Positions 33,149 through 46,728 of a stretch of DNA of 64,000 nucleotides are shown in pieces. Under the pieces are notes generated by a model. The model had not been told where the DNA came from. It saw nothing but the letters and a program-made list of their open reading frames with translations, and ran no database searches. This stretch comes from Monosiga brevicollis MX1 (taxonomy: Eukaryota; Opisthokonta; Choanoflagellata; Craspedida; Salpingoecidae). The position numbers were made by a program, and so were the translations under genes. Numbering within the stretch: the first letter of the stretch is position 1; each line of letters starts with the position of its first letter. The stretch is taken from the NCBI RefSeq assembly GCF_000002865.3, contig NW_001865055.1, positions 609,654 to 673,653 of the forward strand, in the 5' to 3' direction.

Positions 33149-36100
33149 TGTGCGTGGGTCGGTGAGATCAGACTTCCCAGACTTGCCCGCTGACCTGCTC
33201 TCGGCCGTGCACCTCTTTGCCCAGATGATGAGGATCTTCCCCCGGATTATCCCGAAGCCGACAGCGTGCGTGACACCACCTCGTCCTGCGTATAACTCAT
33301 AGGCTCGCGCGCATTCCCTTCTGTGTGGCTCGATCCTCACTTTGCTCTCTGCTCGCTCCCCTCTGGACCCTCTCGCACGACAGGCTTTCGACCCCAGCAT
33401 TTCGTCAGATCAAGGGCTCGCCCTCGAATCTAAAAGGTGCAAAGGCCTTTCAATTCGACTCGTGCTCCGGCGCCGCGTCCTTAATTTGCCTGACGCTTGT
33501 CGGTTTCAATGTGGCAACATACTCTTGCTGATTGAAACTCGCGCCATCTGCTACCCATTCACCCTAGTCTGGAGCTTCTCTCCGCATGTCGAGACGGAAA
33601 CCTGGCTTCCGCGCGGGCTCTCATCCAAGAAGGCAAGGCCGACGTAGCCTACCAAAACGTCTTCCAGCAGACCGCCCTCATCTTTGCAGCAGCGAGTGGA
33701 AACAAGGTACTTGCCTCTGTAACCTGCTCAACCCACGTTAAAGCTCCAGCCAAAAGACTGCACCTCGCGCCCATCCCCATTCTCGATTGGACCATGCAAT
33801 GGCATCGGGCCAACCGTTATCAACCCTATTTGCATGTCGCCACCACCGGTAGGAGCTGGTGCACATTCTCATCGAGGCCGGGGCGCCGCTGGATCTGATC
33901 AACGCCAACAACCAAACGGCACTCACGGTAGCGCTCATGCGGCGCCATAACGAGGTGGCCAAGCTTCTCATTTCAAAGGGGAGTAACATCTTAGATTCCT
34001 TGGGCAACCTGACCAACGTGCTGGAGGGGGTCAAGGACTATGAGCTTCGCCAACTCGTGTCAGAGGACATGTTGTGTAGCCATCCACAACCCATCAAGAT
34101 GTGTTTCCACCTTGCCCGTCGCCTCGAACGTCTGGCTCAACGTCAGGAGGAGCGCCAACAAATGTATCGAGAGCTGGCTGAGATTTGCAGCACACTGGCA
34201 ACCAACCTCCTCTCCCGCTGCCGTGACATGTGGGACGTGCGCCGCTTGCTCGCCGACCACACGGGCATTCTCGATGATGCGCTTCGCCACCAACAGGAAG
34301 GCTTTGTGGCCCATCCGTTTTGCCAAGAGTACCTCAAAGAACTCTGGTTTGGCAATCACAAGGCCGCCGAGTCTCATGAGTTTCTATGGCTTCTGGTGCA
34401 GTATTTTGGCTGCGCCGTCTTTTTTCCAAGTTTGTCCTGTCGTCTCATCGCCACAACCCTCCTTCTGGGAAACCAGCGCAAGGAAATACTTGCCAAACAA
34501 AGCGCACAGAAGGGCAGCCAGGCCGGTCCATACCACCCTTGCCAGAGCCCATTTCTGCCTCACCCAAGCTGCTCGCTGGTGCTGATCCCGCCGTAGTCTA
34601 TCTGATTGACTTTTTGATGCTGAATCATTCCCGCTTGGCCTTTAGCAAGCTGGGCGATTATCTCATGTTGTGGCACACGCCCGTGATGAAGTTCACGGGA
34701 CACATGTCTTCCTTCCTCGCCTTTCTTGTCCTGGTGCTGGTCGTGGTGGCTCAACGGGCCAGTCCAACGCCCACGAGCGCAGAAGTCGCCCTCGCCGTCT
34801 GGCTCATTGCCATGCTGTTCCAAGAAATACGTGAAATATATCAGACCCCCTTCCGCATCTATGCCCGCTCCATCTGGAATGTGCTGGACGTGGTGTCCCT
34901 CCTTTTCTTCTTGGTCGTCATCGCTCTGCGCGTCATTGCCTGGGATAACGATGTGCGTGGCTTGGAGGTGGATGACTTGCTTTCAGCTGCCAACGTTCTG
35001 ATGGCCGTGGCGGCGGTGTTCTCCATCATTCGCCTGTTGAACATTTTGGAAACCAGCTCTCTGCTCGGTCCACTCCAGGTACGTGCTGCGCTGCGCTCCG
35101 CCCCCACCTCGCTTCCCTCGTTGTAGTTTCCATGTTGGGCCAGGCGTCGTAAAACCAAGTTGTTCAAGGAACGTGCTGCATGTCATTGGGCCGCCTGGTT
35201 TTACAGATCAGTATCCGCCAGATTTTCACAGATCTGATTGTTTTCCTGACCATCTTGATTGTGTTCATGTTGGCCTTTAGTGCGGGCCTGGCGAAGGTAA
35301 TGGTTGCCTTGTGCTCACCCGCTTTGCTCGTGTATCGTGTCTGTGGTTCAGTGCTGTGTTTTTTTTTTTTTTTTGTTTTTTTTATAAATTTTCAGCCAAC
35401 CTAATGTGTGCTGACTGTGGCTGGCGTGGGTTGGCTGTGCTATAGCTCTATGAGCGGGTTGAGCGCTTGCCCGTCAATGACGAGGTGTTGGAGGCCTTTG
35501 GCAGCTTTGAACGCTGTTTGCGTACCACGTTTTGGGCTCTTTTCGGGCTCGTAGAGCTTGGCACGTTGACAGTTGAGGGCCGAGACGCTGCGCGCATCCA
35601 AGCCACGGGCGAAATTGTGTTTGGCGTGTACATGGTACGTCCTCTTCTGAGCTGTTGGGTCACGGCCACGAGCTTTGGTCACAAGAGCTCTGGCGTTGAT
35701 GTGTGCACCATCTCGGAGGGGAACCCACGTCCGATTGAATCCGCACCCGCCTTTTCATTCCATTGCCGCTTCGTGCTGTGGCCGACTTTACTTGCATTGC
35801 TCCATAGGTCCTCGTGTTCATCCTCTTGATCAACTTGTTGATTGCCATGATCTCGAATACGTATCAACGCATTGCATCCAACGCAGATACAGTGTGGAAG
35901 TTTGCGCGCGCACGTCTGATCCGCGAATTCCAGCGCTACCCTTGTGCGTGCCCCGTATGCTTTTCATCCCTGCCGCCCACCCAGCTGCGTACTATGAATC
36001 AGCTCGCTCACTTTTGTCATCCGCTGGACTGCACATGTGTGGGGGCGCGTGCTTAGCAATCCCGGCTCCGTTTAATTTGATCGCCGAGCCCATCTGGGCC

Positions 36101-36474
36101 TTGACGCGACTGCTGGGCTGGAATATGAAGCAAATCCTGCAGCCAGCAGGCTACGGCTCGAGTGACAACGCGGAAGAAGACGAGCAGCTTGCCTTGCTGT
36201 TGCAAAACCTAGCCGAACGGCATCGCAAACACCGGCGAGACAACGACAGTCTTGATCAGGTTCGAGGCCCGCCCGCTATCCTCCCTCCTTGACAAACATC
36301 ACGGGTCATGAAGAGTCTCACGACATCGCACGCGATCCCACGGAGTAGAGCGATTTGGAGCAAATTTGGCAAGAGCTGTTGTCCATGAAGCGCCTCCTGC
36401 AAGAGGCCGTGCGCACTCGCGACAGCGAGCTTGGGTCAACGGCCGCGGCTGCGTCGGCCGCGCCTCTGGCTTAG
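32629..36474 (+). CDS. TRPC-like cation channel with N-terminal ankyrin repeats
   Basis: A non-selective Ca2+-permeable channel subunit by family. The start at 32,629 (MSFTQANDDFVVTASPRLSV) leads into a disordered Ser/Thr N-terminus across several exons. The ankyrin region reads LLSACRDGNLASARALIQEG, QQTALIFAAASGN and ELVHILIEAGAPLDLINANN. Linker helices resemble the TRPC N-terminal region (FVAHPFCQEYLKELWF), and the pre-S1/S1 segment MKFTGHMSSFLAFLVLVLVV is close to TRPC. S2-S6 follow: LAVWLIAMLFQEIREIY, WNVLDVVSLLFFLVVIALRV, ANVLMAVAAVFSIIRLLNIL, QIFTDLIVFLTILIVFMLAF, the pore RTTFWALFGLVELGTL, and S6 VLVFILLINLLIAMISNTYQ. WKFARARLIREFQRYP replaces the TRP box EWKFAR. The C-terminus has a coiled coil (LEQIWQELLSMKRLLQEAVR); stop 36,472-36,474. 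Details around 34,420-34,590 are uncertain. Confidence 0.88.
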
Positions 36475-37089
36475 CTTCCTCGTGCACCCGACGAGTGGGC
36501 ATGCCGAGTCTTGCCCAGAGTTTCACACTCATCAATCAAACGCTTTCTCCCATACCAGCGAGCCAGCCTCCCTTCCTTTTCCCCATCAGCAGAAGCGCAG
36601 CAGACGCGCAGCAGAAGCTCAGCGACATGTCGTATCACATTCGAGTGGTGTTTTTCCGAAATAATTCGTGCTAAATGCATGCATGCATGAATCAAAGAGA
36701 AGGAGGCACAGCCACATGCCAATGCAGCCCAGAAAAGTTGGGCCCTGTCCGCTCTGACTTAGGCATCTTGAGGGCGAGGGCAGCAGTCGTGGACCATTCC
36801 TCCCCTCATCTTGAAGACTAACAACAGATTCAACAACAACAACGGTCGGTGATGGTGGACACAATCGAGGCCTCAGTCTTTTGACATTGTTTTGGTGCCT
36901 GATCATCTGCTGCTCCAGGACTTGCGGGTCCCTTGACTTTGGCGGGCGCCGGCGCAGGTGCGCTTGGGCCCCCTTGACGGCTGGTGGGCGATCAGCTGCG
37001 TTTGATAGCCTTGTTGCTGCTCCGCAAGACGAACGACGTGCATCGGCCCAGCGTGCGGGGCACAGCAGAGCTCTTGATCCCCGCTCACC
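36475..37089. other. Intergenic region
   Basis: No gene or strong repeat seen. A short ATGC repeat (ATGCATGCATGCATGA) is at about 36,675-36,690 and an AACAACAAC run at about 36,823-36,842. Confidence 0.5.
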
Positions 37090-37620
37090 ATGGCGACCGG
37101 GCGCGACGCGCCGTCGGAGACGATCGAAGCACCCGTGTCAGTTCATGCGCTGGCAGCGTCGCTGAAGGGCACGCTGCGACTGAGTCCGCCATCCCTGGCC
37201 CCAAAGAAGGTGTTGGGCCTGGTTGCTGAGGCGGACGAGTCTTCGACCGACGATGGCGTGGTGTTGCCGCCGTCCGAGGCTGCCCGTCCTGTGATGGTGC
37301 GGCGCCAATCAGCTCTGGCTGCTAATGGTATCAATATAGGGCGCGAGCTTCGCATTGAGCAGCGCCGTAAAGAGTTTGCAGAAAGCAATGGTTCGCTACG
37401 TAGCTCATGCGAGGCACGCCGCGACATGGAATGGGTTAAACACACCCTTCGTAAGACCAGTACTCCACCTCCCACTGAGCTTGAGGCCCGTCTCTTACAG
37501 CGCCGGGCAAGTGCTGACGCAGACGTGGGAGTGTCCCGGGTCGCAAACGCGAGCGAAGGCACCGAGCTGAGCCGCGCTTTTGAGAAACGGCGCCAGTCCA
37601 CAACAGCCCTCTTGAAATAG
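37090..37620 (+). CDS. Small basic hypothetical protein, single exon
   Basis: A 176-residue intronless frame with a good ATG context (CACCATGG). The N-terminus reads VSVHALAASLKGTLRLSPPS, a Val-x-x-Leu-Ala-x-x-Leu-Lys-Gly pattern. The middle has an Arg/Glu helix (RELRIEQRRKEFAESNGSLR) and the C-terminus is RAFEKRRQSTTALLK. Several Ser/Thr sites sit next to Arg (VRRQSA, EKRRQST), suiting basophilic kinases. I do not recognise the family. The codon usage and good start context argue for a real gene. No function is proposed. Confidence 0.55.
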   Translation: MATGRDAPSETIEAPVSVHALAASLKGTLRLSPPSLAPKKVLGLVAEADESSTDDGVVLPPSEAARPVMVRRQSALAANGINIGRELRIEQRRKEFAESNGSLRSSCEARRDMEWVKHTLRKTSTPPPTELEARLLQRRASADADVGVSRVANASEGTELSRAFEKRRQSTTALLK

Positions 37621-38387
37621 TGGCCAGCTCTTCCGTTGTAAAAGTCAAGTGAGCTTTGCATCGCCTACTGTGGTTTTGCTCTGCTTTGGCGGTGTGGGTC
37701 ATGGCCACTGTGGCACATGGCGATTGAATTGATGATCATATTTGCTAAATTCATGATGGAGGGATCGGTGGAAATGAACCGAAACGGGAGAAGGGCATGG
37801 ACACAACAGCGTGGTCCCAGTTGCCGCAGCCGCAGCCAGAGACAATTGGCCATCGTAGATCTTGTATACAGACGCGTACACGGAAAAGGATTGAAGAAGA
37901 AAGAAATACAAAAAAAAAAAACAGTGTACGAAACAGGCCCATTCCACCAGACACGACCAAGCAAGAGCAGAGGTCCGAGAAGGAACCAAAACGACACAAA
38001 AAGGGAAGGTCCTTGACAAGAAAGGGCGCGCGTCAACATACAGGAACCATACAAAGCCCTAGCAGCACCACCCTACAACGACTCCTGCCCGAGGAACCCA
38101 TTGTGTGTATGTGCCCGGAGACATCACCCGCTGGATGAGCAGGGCCACAACACACGCACACGACAGGAACGGCAACGACAACAACATTCAACAGCAAGAA
38201 CAGGACAGTTAGAACTGGGAGGGACACTGGGAAGGGCACAAGGAGCCGAGGAGTCACCATGGCAACAAGAGCGTCACAGGCCACGGACATGGGAGGCATC
38301 AAGCACAAAGGTGGGACATCGAGGGGAAATGATACATGAGTTGGGAGCAAGGGTCAGCGGTAGTCCACGCTAAGCTCAGGCTGCCGC
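37621..38387. other. Convergent 3' intergenic region
   Basis: No gene seen between the 3' ends of the small basic protein and the G-alpha gene. It contains a short A run at 37,911-37,921. Confidence 0.5.
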
Positions 38388-39877
38388 TCAGTAGGGCAAT
38401 GCCCGCTTCAAATGGCTTTCAACAATGATATCACTATGAATGGTACGGGTTCACAGGTGCGAGTGAGGCAAAAGAAACCACTAGGAAGTTTGGTGCTGCA
38501 AACGCGCGCACGCGCGAGAGAGAGAAAGAGAGAGGGAGAGGGAGAGCGAAGGGGGCAAGCAGATGAGGAGCTTACTTGACAGCGTCAAAGACGTAGCGAA
38601 TGTTCTGTGTCTCGGTGGCGCAGACGAAATGCTCATATACGGGCTTGTTGGGGTTTTTGTTGAGGCGCTTGAACATGCCTGCAATGAACTTCTTGGCCTC
38701 TGAGGCATTGTTTGGAGGACCATCGTACTCCGGAAAGTAGTCCTTGAGCGGAGTACGGGCAATCTTTTGCGAGAAGAGATCTGTCTTGTTCAGGAACAGA
38801 ATGATGGCTGTGTTGATGAAGAACGAGTTATTGCAAATGGCGTCGAAGAGGGTGAGGGACTCGTGGATGCGGTTTGTCTCCTGATCCTCGAACAATTTCA
38901 TGTCGTAACCCGAGAGGGCGGCCACAAAGAGCACGGCGGTGACGTCATTGAAGCAGTGGATCCATTTGCGACGCTCGGACCGTTGGCCTCCGACGTCAAA
39001 CATACGGTAAATGAGGTCTTTGTAGCGGAACGTGGTTTCAATGACGCCCGTCGTGCGCACACGGGCGCGGAGCACGTCTTCTTGGGTGGGGAGGTAGTTG
39101 CTCTGTGCAATGCGGTCAATGTTATTGAAAAAGTATTCAGCTGAGTCGTTGAGCTGGTACTCGTTGGAGCGGCGGAAGCATTCTTGAACGCCCGAGTCTG
39201 CCCAAAGGGCCTTGAGGGCTTCGGTGAGTTCAGGGGTGAGGCCGCCCGAGGTGCCGAGTTCAATGTAGCTGAGCACAACCTTGGCGTGCTTGCGGTTCGA
39301 CTAAAAAAAAAAAAAAAGAAAAGACAAAGATGGACCATCAATGAGCTGAGACCGAGAGAACCAGCAACATACAAGGGGAAAAAGAAGAAAATCCATGCCT
39401 TGCCAGTCGGTCGTGTAGATTGTCACAAAGCAGACAACGGGCGGACGCACCTGGTCTCCAATGTCAATGACAAGCGGGCCCATGGCTTCGAGAACAGCGC
39501 GCATGCTGTGGACGAGGTTGTCACAGATGGTGGGCTTGTAGCTCTTGAGCTCTTCATTGCTAAAGCCGTCGCCGTGGATAATCTTCATTTGCTTGACCAG
39601 GGTCGATTTGCCCGACTCACCGGCGCCTAGAGTGGCGTGGTAGACGGGGTGGGTGCCAAGCAGGAGGGGGATGAATCGAACGGGCCATACGAGCGTCGTG
39701 CGTGATGGAGGGATGGACCCGGGGGGAAAGCAGGTTGGGAGACAAGTGTGGGCACAAACCGAGAAGAAGGAGCTTGATGGTGCGAGAGGCCAGTTGCGCA
39801 TCGCGCTCGAGCTGCGCCTCGACGGCGGCAGTACGAGCCTGCTGTGCCTTTTGCTCGGCACTCATGCAAATGCCCAT
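38388..39877 (-). CDS. Heterotrimeric G-protein alpha subunit
   Basis: A GTP-binding switch downstream of seven-TM receptors, at the plasma membrane. Starts at 39,877 with [13 protein letters not shown]: Gly2 for myristoylation and Cys4 for palmitoylation, as in the Gi class. The P-loop [20 protein letters not shown] follows an intron that separates LKLLLL-type residues from it. The helical domain reads [20 protein letters not shown]. Switch I has [16 protein letters not shown] with the catalytic Arg; switch II has [17 protein letters not shown] with the catalytic Gln. FLNKTDLF is the G4 box and CATETQNI the G5 box (TCAT appears as VCAT). A final small exon gives [16 protein letters not shown], stop 38,388-38,390. 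The tail has no Cys at position -4, so it is not a pertussis-toxin ADP-ribosylation site. About 350 residues, with three or four introns visible. Confidence 0.95.
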
Positions 39878-40451
39878 GTTGGCGGTGGTGTGTGGGGTCG
39901 ATGGTATATCCCCAAAAGAGAAAGGGAGAGGGAAAGAAGACAGCGGTGCCGCGTCTAAGGACCGAGTAGTTTGTTGTCTACCCTTGCGACTGTCTGCCTT
40001 GCGGGAAAGGGGTTCTTTGGCGAGAACTCAGCGTTGCAAAGCGGAACGACCAGCGTCCCTGCTATGAGAGGCAAGGCAGAAAAGAGGGGGAATTCAAGAG
40101 CAGGGCACCAAAATCAGGTTGGGCGTGGTTGGAAGGAGCTTCAACAAATGACATTGACACGAAACCAGCAACTTTCACGTCGCTCTTCTCTCGCTCTCGC
40201 GCGCTCTCTCGCACACACACACACACACATACACACATACACACACACAAAAGCTTGAAAAAAGAACAAGTCAGTGTGAGGGAAAGGAGTGCTGATGGCA
40301 GAGTGAAGCAACTGCACTGCCATTGGCCTGAAGAGGATGGTATGTGTTTGTAAAGGTTGCTCAAGTCATGGGAGCGTCGATCGAGCCTGAGAACGGAGGT
40401 GCAGGAGACACAAGGAGGCGGGGTGCACCAGAGAAGGCGGTTGGCCCCAAC

Positions 40452-40482
<31 letters not shown>

Positions 40483-40752
40483 AAACAAGGAGGCTGTTCG
40501 ATGTGACAGCCGCGCGGTCTAGAGCGCGCGGCTAAAGGCAGGGGCAGTGACTGCGTGCGGTAACGGGTGTGTATATGAAGAGCCGGTGCCAAGTGTATCG
40601 GCAGCGGCAGGACGCAACATCTCGCTCAGACGGATCACAGTATCGAGCGAGCGAGCGAATGATTCAGTCAGTGCAATGTCGTTGTTCGTCGAGCATGATT
40701 GCATTTGTTGTGGTGGTCGAGCAGCTTTGGTCCAGCTGGCTGCCGACTGCCA

Positions 40753-40961
40753 NNNNNNNNNNNNNNNNNNNNNNNNNNNNNNNNNNNNNNNNNNNNNNNN
40801 NNNNNNNNNNNNNNNNNNNNNNNNNNNNNNNNNNNNNNNNNNNNNNNNNNNNNNNNNNNNNNNNNNNNNNNNNNNNNNNNNNNNNNNNNNNNNNNNNNNN
40901 NNNNNNNNNNNNNNNNNNNNNNNNNNNNNNNNNNNNNNNNNNNNNNNNNNNNNNNNNNNNN
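40753..40961. other. Assembly gap (209 N)
   Basis: A run of N directly adjoining the GA microsatellite, so the gap was probably caused by the repeat. Its true length is unknown. Confidence 0.98.
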
Positions 40962-41340
<379 letters not shown>

Positions 41341-42263
41341 AGAGCCAAGGAAGACGTACCTCTTTAATGCAAAACCGCAAAAATACCAAAAATTCGACAG
41401 AAAAAAGCAGCAGTACCCCACCCCCTAAGCCAGTTCAAGCCACAGCCCTTTAGAGCAAAGGAGACACACTTTAAACAAAGGCGGCTGTGCTGCTTTGTAC
41501 GCAGATTCCGGACGGCGGGGAGGTGTGGGGCTATGACGTTGTTGGCGCTTGGGAACTGGTTGATGCGTAGAGCAACCCCTGCACGCGCATGAAGGATGCG
41601 CGCGCGCAACAAGAAACGTCTGACATATATCACACTTTTCTTAAATTAAAGTGTAAACTTTGACGCAGTTGAACGTGGGCAATGGAATGCCGTCTGGGCG
41701 TTGTGGCGGGCAAAGCTGCGACCATTTCTGAATGACCATAGCGATATAAAACAAGCGTCAAACAATTCAAAGCCACAAAACTTGTCAGATGCAGAGTAAA
41801 CCTGTTGACAACAGGTATTAAGAACAGATCGACCGCTTAAGGTTTATAGCGTGATAAAAACACACTTTTGTGCCCGATTACGTCACCAACTCGCCGCAAA
41901 ACCTTGAAAACACGAAAACGGCAGCCCCGAATCCGCCAAGGCCTGAACTAATATATAGGTGAGGGTAAGCAAGGATGCTTACATGAGGTGGGCGCGGGCA
42001 GAGGCGCTGAAGGCGGGGGTGAGTGCTCGTTTCTTGACCGCCTCCACACCTCAAATTCGGAGCCGCCAACAACAAAGAGAGCCGTGTGTGACGTCGTGTT
42101 CTTCTTCTTCAAAAACACAAACATGACATAATCTCCCAAAACCATATTATTATAACCATAAACTTTATATGATAACATTATATAATCAACAATAAGTCTA
42201 TATTATTCTACAATAACTAGATCAAAACCATCCTCTTCTTCAACCAAGCCCTTTCGTTCGAGT

Positions 42264-42295
<32 letters not shown>

Positions 42296-42643
42296 TTCCC
42301 TGCCGCAGGTCAGTGACTCGTGCTTGACGATGAATGGCAGTGCCACGACACTGGTCACACATGTGCTTTGGTCATGTCTGTAGCTGGCTTGAAGCTTCCT
42401 TGTTATCAGGGTTTGGGTCCGGGTCAGAAAGGCATGGGTGGTGGGCTGATCAGGATATAACAGCAGGTTGCATTTGGACAACCATGTTCTGGGGATGAAT
42501 GGTGTGCTCGCTCAGCCGCTTTCTCTCACCCCGCCCCCGCGACGACGAACCAATGTGGCATAGGTGACTGCTCGTGATCTGCGTTTGATCCACGACTTTT
42601 TGCTTGGTGTTCAGGGGTTGCCCACTTTTGGAGCCAAGGAATA

Positions 42644-45372
<2,729 letters not shown>

Positions 45373-46728
45373 AGTGCTGTCTTTCCACGTTGATGTACGC
45401 CCTTGTGACGTGTGTGCAGCCCACGGGCTTGCGTTCTCGTGGGTATTTCCGGCCATGGTCAGGGACCATCATGCTATGCTTGATTCGTGCCCCTTTGTCT
45501 TCCATCTCCTGCTTGTACAATCTGAGCATGAGCAGTTTTGTTGTGGCGCAGCCGCTGCTTGAACGGGGGGCTTGATCCGAGTACGCTGGAAGATTGCGAG
45601 CCAATTCCATCTTGAAATCGATTTCGAATCTCTACTCGAAAACTGGCCCCCGTCGATCTGCTGTGAATGGTCCCGAGTCAGCCAGACGGATGCAACGCAA
45701 TGTGTATCGTACCGGTGGAGACAGGCCAGGAGAGTTTGTCAGGCTCAGAATGTCTATCGAATTAACGCGACAGCGTGTTTCATATTGTGGTGAGTGCACA
45801 ACACATCAACAGGAGATGGGAAAAAGGGCAAGAATAAGTAGTATTGCCGTGCACACACTTGCAGGATGCAAAAAGTGCATGCTGGTTTTGATGCAGTCCC
45901 ATCCGCTCCACTCACCACACACATCAAGAAAAATAAAAATTTAATAAAATAAAATGAAACGAAACAGAAAAAAGAGGAAAAATCGGAAGAAATAGACGAA
46001 AAAAGCCAAAAAGCAATGAGGGGCGTCACAATCATTATCAGATCTCTTTTTCTGTCATGGCGCACTGATGCTAGACTTCTCAAGAGAGAGAGAAAGAGAG
46101 AGAGACACACACACCACAACGCGCGATCCACACCCCACCCGCGAGCTGGCTGCCACGGCTCATGGTCCCCTCCTTAATTAACGGTTTCATGTTCCTCTTC
46201 TGTGGATGTGTGTGTGTTTGTGTGTGTTAATTGTCAGATGTTTTCACAGTCGGCTTGGCAGGTGAGTCGCTTTGCCTGTGTGTGTCTCTCCAGAGTGCTC
46301 AGATGTTGCTAAAGTCTCTGGTTTATCTTAAAGTCCGCCCCTCTCTCTGTTGCTGCACTAATTTGACACAGACGTGTCCCATTGAATCGCATGTTTTTCT
46401 GCAAACATCCTCATTCGATCCATCCCTCTGATTTCCCTCTTACTCACCTCCCTCTCTCTCATATTATTCTCCACACTCTCTTTCTCTGTCTCTCTCTCTG
46501 TCGCCTCACTGTCTTGGGGCCTCGGGGCCTTGGTCGTTTTGGGTTGCTTGATCTCTTGGATTGGACTCGTGCATGTCTTGGCTGGGCTGCTTGAGCGTTG
46601 CTGGTTGCTGCGGGTTGTTGTTGAGCCGAGATGGCGCCAACGTGATCGCGCCCTGAACGCACAGCTACGGACCGCTCACGTGCCTGTGTCGCGCCGCGCC
46701 GCGCCGCGCCCACTACTTCTCTGGGGCC
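45373..46728. other. Intergenic region
   Basis: No gene recognised. AT/AAAG-rich stretch at 45,925-46,010, short GA tract at 46,084-46,106, TG tract at 46,205-46,226, CT-rich stretch at 46,430-46,510 and a GCGCC repeat (46,690-46,710) just before the next start codon. It should hold the receptor tyrosine kinase promoter. Confidence 0.5.
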
